DNA of 64,000 nucleotides. Origin: Planctomycetota bacterium (lineage in GTDB: Bacteria; Planctomycetota; Planctomycetia; Planctomycetales; Planctomycetaceae). How positions within the stretch are numbered: the first letter of the stretch is position 1; every line of letters starts with the position of its first letter. The notes under the pieces are model-generated. The model worked only from the letters and a program-made list of their open reading frames with translations, searched no databases and was not told the DNA's origin. The stretch lies in the NCBI GenBank assembly GCA_027623235.1, contig JAQBVJ010000001.1:1-64000 (forward strand), read 5' to 3'. Made by a program: the position numbers and the translations under genes. This document shows, in pieces, positions 1-6,290 of this stretch.

Positions 1-128
1 GATTCCCATTCTGTCGTGCTGACTTCAATCATGGCATCCCTGCTAAGAAGTGAACTGAACTCGAAGCAGAAATCATGACCCATGACACGAGCGAGCGCAC
101 GTTAACCTATCTTCCGCAAACTACCCTG
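1..128. mobile_element. possible insertion-sequence end
   Basis: The RND pump frame loses homology near base 136. The sequence beyond it, read on the minus strand from base 128 downwards, begins CAGGGTAGTTTGCGG. A CAGGG start is seen at the ends of some IS families (ISAs1 is one), and a minus-strand ATG near base 32 opens a frame that leaves the window. No transposase is visible, so an IS end is only inferred. A deletion or other rearrangement junction is equally possible. Confidence 0.25.
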
Positions 129-730
129 AGTGCGCGCCCCGTCTGACGCAGCCGGTCGGGATCGACGAGCACCTGAAACTGCTTGTCGTAGTCACCCCAG
201 ATCGCGACGTTGGCGACGCCGGGAACGGCCATCAGACGCGGCCGGATCGTCCACTTCGACAGCACCGTCATGTCCATCTGCGACACTGTCTTCGATGACA
301 AACCGATCTTCATCGCCCGGCTGAGTGACGACAGCGGCGGAAGGATCACCGGCGGATTGACGACCTGCGGCAGTCGGGTGGCTGCCTGCGACAACCGCTC
401 GTTGACGAGATTTCGAGCCGTGATCAGGTCGGTTCCACGGTGGAAAAAGAGCTGGACCGACGACAGCCCGAGCACCGACTTGGAATGCACGTGATCGAGG
501 AACGGAATCCCGTTCAGCGAGTTTTCAATCGGCACGGTGACGAGCTTCTCGACCTCTTCAGTCGCGAGTCCCGGAGCCTCGGTTTGAATTTCAACTTTGG
601 GCGGAGCGAACTCGGGAAACACATCGAGCGGCACGTCGTCCGCCGTCCGAACACCGACGACGATCAGCGCGATCGCGGCAGCGACGACGAGCGTGCGAAA
701 TCGAAGTGCCGACGAGATAAGCCAGTTCAT
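107..730 (-). pseudogene. truncated RND heavy-metal efflux pump (CusA/CzcA family), N-terminal 207 residues
   Basis: This is the start of an inner-membrane proton-driven pump of the heavy-metal efflux RND family, normally about 1,030-1,060 residues. The N-terminal transmembrane helix (about residues 10-27) is followed by the typical DVFPEF segment and the start of the pore domain ([19 protein letters not shown], then [10 protein letters not shown] near residue 170). Homology continues to about residue 198 (DPDRLRQTG). The frame then runs into a short unrelated tail and stops. The remaining ~80 percent, including all proton-relay residues of the second transmembrane bundle, is missing, so the product cannot transport. 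The gene is the last of a minus-strand efflux operon, downstream of the adaptor and outer-membrane factor, and separated from them by an inserted GxxExxY gene. The cut may come from an IS insertion at about base 128. Confidence 0.85.
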
Positions 731-792
731 GGGAGAGTCCAGAGAAGAAAGAGTTGGCCGTGGAGCGTTATTCGTGAGGTTCCTGTCCGCGT

Positions 793-926
793 CTCTGCGC
801 TCTCCAGTCCTCTGTGTTATCGTTTTGCGTTGCCATTCACGCGGACTTCAACAACGGCGAATTCAGAAACGGCGAATTCAACAACGCCGAATTCAGCAAC
901 GCAGAGGAACGGAGAGCGCAGAGAAA
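793..926. repeat. palindromic interspersed repeat, copy 1 (downstream of GxxExxY gene)
   Basis: The outer arms are CTCTGCGCTCTCC (from 793) and GGAGAGCGCAGAG (to about 923). Inner parts read CAGTCCTCTGTG on the left and GCAACGCAGAGGA on the right. The left arm is nearly identical to the complement of the right arm of the copy at 1777-1861. The stop codon of the GxxExxY gene (927-929) abuts the edge of this element. Confidence 0.8.
854..898. repeat. three tandem 15-bp units inside the palindrome loop
   Basis: Three consecutive 15-bp units (854-868, 869-883, 884-898) share the core ACGSCGAATTCA and differ at only a few positions. They lie in the loop of the palindromic repeat, so copy number could vary by slippage. 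Confidence 0.85.
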
Positions 927-1751
927 TCAGGGTTTGAAGTGAGGGTTCACAATGGACCGAAGCCCGCCAGACAGAGTCTTTTCGCCAAAGTTGAACAGCA
1001 GGCCTTTTTCCCATTGCCCGTTCCTGAGTCGCCCGAGGAAACGAGCTTCGTTCAATTCCAGATGCAGGCTGTTACTGACAATCATGACCGGAAGCTGCCC
1101 CGCGACGATCAGTTCGATCTTTGCGGGTTTTGGAAGCGTGAAGTCGCGGTATCGGATCGGCAGGGGCTGACTGCGGGTAAACGGGATGTGCCGCAATGAC
1201 AGCTCACGGCACAGGCATTTTTCATACGCCGATCTCAACAGCCCCGGACCGATGTGACGATGAACTTCTATCGCAGCACCGATGACCTGACCTGCTCGAT
1301 CATTTTCCGGTGTCAGACTCTCAGTGGAATCAGTCACAGGTTCTTTCGTCATGACTCGCCGGATGATGCCATCCTTGAGCACGGGCACGTCGAAGTTGAT
1401 CAGCAATCCGATCTGTCGACGGGCGAGTCGGAGGTATGTCAGCAGTTGCGCCTCATGCACCGGGTGCATCCGTTCGACGGCTTTCAGCTCAACGACGAGC
1501 ACGTTCTCAATGAGCAGATCCATGCGGAAGCCAGCGTCCAGACGCACGTCTTTGTAGACGACGGGAATCGGCTGCTGATTCACGTGTCGAATTCCTTGCG
1601 AATTCAATTCCTCGTGCAATGCCAATTCGTAATCCTCTTCCTCAAGCCCAGGCCCCAGTTCTCGATGAACCGCCATCGCCGCCCCGATCACCCGGTAAGT
1701 CAAGGCATTAATCGCCTCACTCATCGACTCGTTCATGGCTGTAATCTCCAA
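927..1751 (-). CDS. GxxExxY family protein with two tandem domains, the second degenerate
   Basis: GxxExxY proteins (TIGR04256) are short, single-domain proteins of about 120-130 residues with a PD-(D/E)xK nuclease-like core and no firmly established role. This one has 274 residues and two copies. Copy 1 (about residues 15-135) keeps the signature as GLEEEDY and a nuclease-like D...VELKA pair (FRMDLLIEN, then VVELKA). Copy 2 (about 150-274) aligns over its whole length (VIGAAIEVHRHIGPGL), but the signature reads GLLRSAY, with Glu replaced by Arg, and the ELK segment is replaced by MIVSN. So only the first copy looks catalytically competent. The start is uncertain: Met at residues 1, 6 and 10 are all possible. 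The gene is bracketed by related palindromic repeats and sits within an efflux operon, which suggests it arrived as a mobile cassette. A role in nuclease activity is inferred only from the fold. Confidence 0.85.
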   Translation of the reverse strand: MEITAMNESMSEAINALTYRVIGAAMAVHRELGPGLEEEDYELALHEELNSQGIRHVNQQPIPVVYKDVRLDAGFRMDLLIENVLVVELKAVERMHPVHEAQLLTYLRLARRQIGLLINFDVPVLKDGIIRRVMTKEPVTDSTESLTPENDRAGQVIGAAIEVHRHIGPGLLRSAYEKCLCRELSLRHIPFTRSQPLPIRYRDFTLPKPAKIELIVAGQLPVMIVSNSLHLELNEARFLGRLRNGQWEKGLLFNFGEKTLSGGLRSIVNPHFKP

Positions 1752-1776
1752 TCGGCGGAGGACACCGAACTGTTTC

Positions 1777-1861
1777 TTTCTCTGCGCTCTCCACTTCTCT
1801 GCGTTGCTGTCTTCGTGTCCGCGGTAGGTTGCAACGCAGAGGACTGGAGAGCGCAGAGAAA
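1777..1861. repeat. palindromic interspersed repeat, copy 2 (upstream of GxxExxY gene)
   Basis: A nearly perfect inverted repeat with arms of about 31 bp (1777-1807 and 1831-1861) and a 23-bp loop. The left arm reads TTTCTCTGCGCTCTCC then CTCTGCGTTGC, and the right arm is its complement apart from two or three bases. It lies between the adaptor stop codon (1879) and the GxxExxY start, and could fold in the operon transcript. Confidence 0.9.
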
Positions 1862-1878
1862 TGCTCGCAGGACTTGAC

Positions 1879-3123
1879 TCACTTCCCCGCTCCGAATTCG
1901 GTTCCGAATAACTCCGCCGCGCCGTCGACGACTACTTTGGTGCCGACTTCGGGACCGCGGCTGAGGACTGCAGACTCTTTTGTTGTGAAGTGAACTTCGA
2001 CGCGGTGTCGCTTGAATGTGTGCTCGGCGGAATTGACGTAGACCCACGCGACGCCGTGGATGTCCCGCAGGATGGCCGCTCGTGGTACGACCAGCGATTC
2101 CGTTTCACCTGTCAACGGCAGCACGACTTCCACGCGTTCTCGAGGACGGAATCGGCTGTCGGAGTTGGGCAGTTCGTAAAACAGGTCGATCGTCGTGGCG
2201 AGCGGGTCGGCACTCGGCGGCGCGGCGACCGGCTCGACGGAGACTCCGTCAGCGCCGCTCCCCAGATTTCTCACAAGTGCGTTACTTCGCCGGGCGATCT
2301 CATCACGCTGTCCCGGATAAATCGGCACTCGCACCCACAACGTATTGAGCGTGACGACCTCGAACAGCGGAGCCGCCAGGCTGACTGTCTGCCCGACTGA
2401 TGACGACACCGTTCGCAGAATGCCCGCGTGCGGAGCGTACACGGGAATGATTGCGACGGTTCCACTTTTGGCCTCCAGGCTGAGTTTGTCGAGCATCTGC
2501 ATGCGGGCGCTGGCTGCTTTGCGTCCCTGAATCGCGATATCGAGCCGCGCTACAGCATCATCGACGTCGCGCCCGCTGCCGGCTTTGTCGGCCAGCAGTC
2601 GCTTGGCTCGATCGAGAGCGATCTGAGCGGCTTCAACCTGGGCCTCGGCCTGTTTGACGTCTCCATCCGCCGTGATCTGTAACGAGATCAACACCCCCGT
2701 TGCGCTGGCCATTGCGACCCGTTCGGCTGCCGTCGGCACTTCTCGCTCTGGCGACAGCAACGGGTTCAACTGAAACACGGTCTGACCGGCAGTGACACTC
2801 TGCCCGGCGATTGGCTTCGCACCGCCAGCGAGCTGAAGCGTTCCCGTAACCGGAGCGGTGACGAAGACGCTCGCACCGTCCGGGATGGTCACCTCGCCAC
2901 CGAACAGGCGCGTTCGCGGCATGGCTTTCAACTCGACGGGGACTGTGCTGATCTGCAGTCGCTCTTCGGCTTTCGGAGTCAGCACCAGGCGGTAAGCGTC
3001 GCCTTCATTGGGATGCTCAATCTTCGCTGGTGCCGTCTTCGGAGCCGGAGCCGCTTTCTGCGGTCCGCACCCCGGAAGGCACCAGGCGAGGATCAAGCCG
3101 AATATCAATCGTGAGCTGCACAT
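1879..3123 (-). CDS. RND efflux periplasmic adaptor subunit (HlyD/CusB type), lipoprotein
   Basis: A membrane-fusion protein that would bridge an inner-membrane RND pump and a TolC-like channel. The start at 3123 is chosen because it places a lipoprotein signal at the N-terminus (MCSSRLIFGLILAWCLPGC, with the lipobox Cys at residue 19). The frame stays open upstream of it. The mature protein (about 395 residues) shows a barrel/lipoyl-like half (DGASVFVTAPVTGTLQLAGG), a coiled-coil hairpin rich in Ala and Gln (DVKQAEAQVEAAQIALDRAKRL is its core), a second lipoyl half (IIPVYAPHAGILRTV) and a beta-barrel plus membrane-proximal region. Its first 107 bases overlap the end of the outer-membrane factor gene, so the two are probably translationally coupled. 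The natural partner pump downstream is truncated. The substrate is not determined; a heavy-metal type is inferred from the pump remnant. Confidence 0.88.
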   Translation of the reverse strand: MCSSRLIFGLILAWCLPGCGPQKAAPAPKTAPAKIEHPNEGDAYRLVLTPKAEERLQISTVPVELKAMPRTRLFGGEVTIPDGASVFVTAPVTGTLQLAGGAKPIAGQSVTAGQTVFQLNPLLSPEREVPTAAERVAMASATGVLISLQITADGDVKQAEAQVEAAQIALDRAKRLLADKAGSGRDVDDAVARLDIAIQGRKAASARMQMLDKLSLEAKSGTVAIIPVYAPHAGILRTVSSSVGQTVSLAAPLFEVVTLNTLWVRVPIYPGQRDEIARRSNALVRNLGSGADGVSVEPVAAPPSADPLATTIDLFYELPNSDSRFRPRERVEVVLPLTGETESLVVPRAAILRDIHGVAWVYVNSAEHTFKRHRVEVHFTTKESAVLSRGPEVGTKVVVDGAAELFGTEFGAGK

Positions 3124-4834
3124 GTTCGGCTTTCTGATGAGTGGGCTTCCAGCCGGCTTGTCCGGCCTCTCGACTGTCCTGATTCTGTTTGCGTTCTCGA
3201 CTTGAGTTCGCACCACGTTGCCGGGACGTGTCATCGTCGTCGCGAATGACCGCACATCGAGTGCCGGTCTCGTCCGTCGTCAGCCGCAACGGAACGCGCA
3301 GCAGGGTAACAGTATCGAGGTCCTGCGAACTCAACACCTCAACAGACGTCTGTTTTGCCGCGTCAACGACCACAGGTTTCTGATGTCCGACCGGGAAAAC
3401 AGGAGACGGTGAACTGGACTCGGCATCTGACAATCCTGGCACGGCCGGAAGTTCAATTGGCGTACTGCCGGCAGATTCGGTGGTGATCCGCCGCCCGACG
3501 CTCCGGTCAAGTTCTGCAGCAGCTTGCCGCACGTCTGCAACAAGCTGCAGTTCGCGAGTTCGGGAATCGAGATACTGCCCGGTCGTCTGCAACACGAGGA
3601 AGTACGGGGCTCCGCCGTTTTCGTAATTTCTTCGGGCGAGCCCTTCAGCTTCACGCAGGATCGGCAGGATCTCGTTTCGCAATGCCAGCAGATTCTCCTG
3701 AGCCTGCAGCAGTTGTGTCCGAGCAGTGCGAACTTCGAGCGCCACTTGATCCCGCACGGTCACGAATTGCCGACTGGCCTGCTGGACCTGAGCCTCCGCA
3801 ATGGCGATGCCGCCGCGATTTCCGTTGAAGACCGGCAGCGTGAACCGCAAACCCGGACTGGACAGGAAGCCGTGACTATCGACCGGCTTGCCGTTGTAGA
3901 CCGCATCGAGATTCATGAACTGGTTCTTCGCCAGTTCCAGTCGTTCGCTGGCGGACTCGACGGCGATCTCAGCCGCTCGCAGATCGGGACGCGAGCCCAG
4001 TGCCGAGTTCACGAGTTCGTCGTCACTTGAACCTCCAACCGAAACCGTGACGGCAGCAACCGAATCGCTCCGCGCTTCCAGCACGTCGCTGTACATGCCG
4101 AGCCCCATCAGAGTTCGCAGTTGTTCGCGAGCGATCTTCACATCGTGAACCGCCCGTTTGGCAGTGGCTTCGGCCTGCAGGGCATCAATCTGCGACGTGG
4201 TAACTTCGAGTTCGCTGATGTCGCCGGCGGCAAGTCTCTTCTGAGCGAGCGATGCAATCTCACGACGCAGCCCGGCTGCCTCGCGAGCGACGGCCTCTGT
4301 GCCCGTTGCCCGGACAAGTTCGGCATGAGCCCGCCGGACATCGCGAATCACGTTCAGCCCGTTCTGCACCATCGTCTCGCTGACGCTGTCCAGATCCAGT
4401 TCCGCCGCTCGGACCCGGATCGGCTGCAGCCACAACGCATCGACCGCCTGGTAACCGAACGTCTCGATGACTTTCGGGCCGACTGGAAAATACAGCATGA
4501 ACTGCGGATCGCTGATCAGCCCGGCGTTCAGGAGTTGAGCATTGGTCACTCCCAGCTGAGCCAGCATTCCCTGATACGCGGCGTTGTTCCACAGAGCCGT
4601 TGAGATCGCTTCGTCCGCAGTAACGCCGTCTTCCATCGAGACGTCCGGTGGTACCTGAGCCGTCCCCGGCTCCGTCTCGGTACTGAGACCTGCACCGAAC
4701 CGGCTGCTGATGTCCTCAGAAACCGCACCCCGTCGCGGTTGCAGCTCAACCGTGTGGCATCCCGCGAGCAGCAGCAGGGCCGCACTGGCAATCGCCGCCT
4801 GCCAGCAATTATGTGAGTGATGATTCTGATCCAC
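3017..4834 (-). CDS. TolC-like outer membrane efflux factor, lipoprotein
   Basis: First gene of the efflux operon, encoding the outer-membrane channel. The N-terminus is a lipoprotein signal (LLLLAGC, Cys at about residue 26), typical of the NodT/CusC branch. Two OEP repeats follow, with long Ala/Gln/Arg-rich helices (AELDLDSVSETMVQNGLNVI; GIAIAEAQVQQASRQFVTVR) and the usual end-of-helix signature (ARRNYENGGAPYFLVLQT). At 605 residues it is 100-150 longer than usual. The extra C-terminal part (from about residue 455) is Ser/Arg/Glu-rich, looks unstructured and overlaps the adaptor gene by 107 bases. The longer tail may be a recent extension after loss of the original stop. The promoter should lie in 4835-5076, where I see no clear operator. 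Confidence 0.88.
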   Translation of the reverse strand: MDQNHHSHNCWQAAIASAALLLLAGCHTVELQPRRGAVSEDISSRFGAGLSTETEPGTAQVPPDVSMEDGVTADEAISTALWNNAAYQGMLAQLGVTNAQLLNAGLISDPQFMLYFPVGPKVIETFGYQAVDALWLQPIRVRAAELDLDSVSETMVQNGLNVIRDVRRAHAELVRATGTEAVAREAAGLRREIASLAQKRLAAGDISELEVTTSQIDALQAEATAKRAVHDVKIAREQLRTLMGLGMYSDVLEARSDSVAAVTVSVGGSSDDELVNSALGSRPDLRAAEIAVESASERLELAKNQFMNLDAVYNGKPVDSHGFLSSPGLRFTLPVFNGNRGGIAIAEAQVQQASRQFVTVRDQVALEVRTARTQLLQAQENLLALRNEILPILREAEGLARRNYENGGAPYFLVLQTTGQYLDSRTRELQLVADVRQAAAELDRSVGRRITTESAGSTPIELPAVPGLSDAESSSPSPVFPVGHQKPVVVDAAKQTSVEVLSSQDLDTVTLLRVPLRLTTDETGTRCAVIRDDDDTSRQRGANSSRERKQNQDSREAGQAGWKPTHQKAEHVQLTIDIRLDPRLVPSGVRTAESGSGSEDGTSED

Positions 4835-5076
4835 GTCCGGTACTCCGTTACCTCAAGCGCCTATCCGACAACTCGGTGGCTGCCTGGCTTAGAGACTCTC
4901 CTGTCTCAGCGTTGAATCGGTCTTTAGAATTAGCACGACCATTGAATCCGTTCCGATCGGCAGAACCGAACCAGTCGGTAAATCCTTCCGAAACTCGCCA
5001 GACTGCCACGCGGTTCCTCCACGGTTCAGGGACCGCCGATCTGGTTTCCATGAGGATCGACGGACGACGAAGCACC

Positions 5077-5976
5077 CTACGCGAGAACCGTCACGACTCG
5101 CGATTGGATTTCGAGATAGAGGTCCGCCGGCAACAGTCCGGCTGAGACGGATGCCAGATTGTCCGCGAAGTGGCCGGCATCGCAGGTTCCAACGATGGTC
5201 GTGTGGCAGTGCGGGTGAGACAGCGTGTAACGCAGAATCAATTCCGCTCGTTCCATTCCAGCGGGGAGAACGTCATTGAGCCTCGCCTTCCTCCAGACGT
5301 CGTTCAGTGCCGGCCGCTGAATCTCTGCGTCGGGGCCGCCTTGAGCGATGCCGCCGCGAATGATGATGCCTGCTCCGGAATCGGCGGCTTTTGTGATGAG
5401 GTTGTGATGTTGCGGCGCCAGGCACGAATACGGAATCTGAAACGTGTCGAAGACGCCAAGGTCGATCAGCCCCGGCAGGTTCGGCAGCGAGCTCGACGCG
5501 CCGATAAACCGCGTCAGTCCCTGGTCGCGAAATTCAAGCAGCTTGTCGATCAGTCCTTCCCGCTGCAGAGTCTCCGCGTCTCCGCCGTGAAACTGCAGAA
5601 TGTCCACGTGGTCCGTGCGGAGCCGCTTCAGGCTGGTTTCGATGTTGCGGTCCAGGACGTCCTTTTTCCAGACGTGGTCGATTTCCAGGTGATCTTCGTG
5701 CTGCGTGTAGACGCAGCCGCATTTTGTGGCGAGGTAGTACTCATCGCGGCGCGAGCTGATGAACTCGCCAATCCGCTTTTCGCTGATGCCGTAGTCGGGC
5801 GAAGTGTCAAGGAAATTGACGCCGGCATCGAGCACCGCATTGAGGAACACGTCAGCCGCCTCGTCACTGACGACGCGAACGCCCCAGGTCTTTGGCCCGC
5901 GAAGACCCATGCTGCCGTAGCCAAGCTGAGTGACTTCCAGCCCCGTCCGGCCGAGCGTCTTTTTCCTGAGAGTCAT
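5077..5976 (-). CDS. aldo/keto reductase
   Basis: An NADPH-dependent oxidoreductase of the aldo/keto reductase superfamily with a (beta/alpha)8 barrel, 299 residues from the chosen start. The start at 5976 (MTLRKKTLGRTGLEVTQLGY) is the family's normal beginning and has a purine-rich GAAAG upstream. The longer frame would translate the palindromic repeat at 5998-6068 and is rejected. The catalytic tetrad can be placed: Asp in FLDTSPDYG, Tyr in DYGISE, Lys in LATKCG and His in LQFHGG. The sequence belongs to the broad group often annotated as oxidoreductases acting on sugars or small carbonyls, and the substrate cannot be read from it. It is probably transcribed alone. Confidence 0.9.
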   Translation of the reverse strand: MTLRKKTLGRTGLEVTQLGYGSMGLRGPKTWGVRVVSDEAADVFLNAVLDAGVNFLDTSPDYGISEKRIGEFISSRRDEYYLATKCGCVYTQHEDHLEIDHVWKKDVLDRNIETSLKRLRTDHVDILQFHGGDAETLQREGLIDKLLEFRDQGLTRFIGASSSLPNLPGLIDLGVFDTFQIPYSCLAPQHHNLITKAADSGAGIIIRGGIAQGGPDAEIQRPALNDVWRKARLNDVLPAGMERAELILRYTLSHPHCHTTIVGTCDAGHFADNLASVSAGLLPADLYLEIQSRVVTVLA

Positions 5977-5997
5977 CGTTCTTTCTTGGAAGTGGGG

Positions 5998-6068
5998 AAC
6001 ACAGAGCCACGGAGAACACAGAGATTCGCCGTGAAACCTCGACTCTGTGCTCTCCGTGTCTCCGTGTT
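5998..6068. repeat. palindromic interspersed repeat, variant copy 3
   Basis: Inverted repeat with 26-bp arms (5998-6023 and 6043-6068) and a 19-bp loop. The arm reads AACACAGAGCCACGGAGAAC then ACAGAG. It shares the CAGAG/GGAGA-rich design of the copies at 793 and 1777 but is a distinct subtype. It lies just upstream of the aldo/keto reductase ribosome-binding site. Confidence 0.85.
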
Positions 6069-6224
6069 TCAAAATCTAAAACACGTACCATTGGGCAAGC
6101 TGCCCGACGGCTCCAGAGTTCTGCTGATTGTCGCCTTTGGCTCCGCGAAAGGAAGACCTCAGACGCCAGAACGGATCCGGCTGCGAAACGGGCCAACCTC
6201 GATGACGCCGCAGCTTCAATCGAA

Positions 6225-6260
6225 AGGACCCCGGCAACATCGAACTGCCACCGGGGTCCT
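6225..6260 (-). terminator. hairpin terminator downstream of the giant gene
   Basis: Perfect 10-bp arms AGGACCCCGG (6225-6234) and CCGGGGTCCT (6251-6260) with a 16-base loop, 30 bases after the stop codon of the giant gene. On the minus strand it is followed by a short TTTCGATT tract, so intrinsic termination is plausible though the U-run is weak. Confidence 0.7.
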
Positions 6261-6290
6261 GAAGTCAGCCGTAGCCGAAGCCACGCTCGA

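Noticed and set aside
440-1199. Plus-strand open frames across the efflux-operon start and GxxExxY gene
   Set aside because: They are antisense to clear genes, cross the palindromic repeat, and show no protein family or ribosome-binding site.
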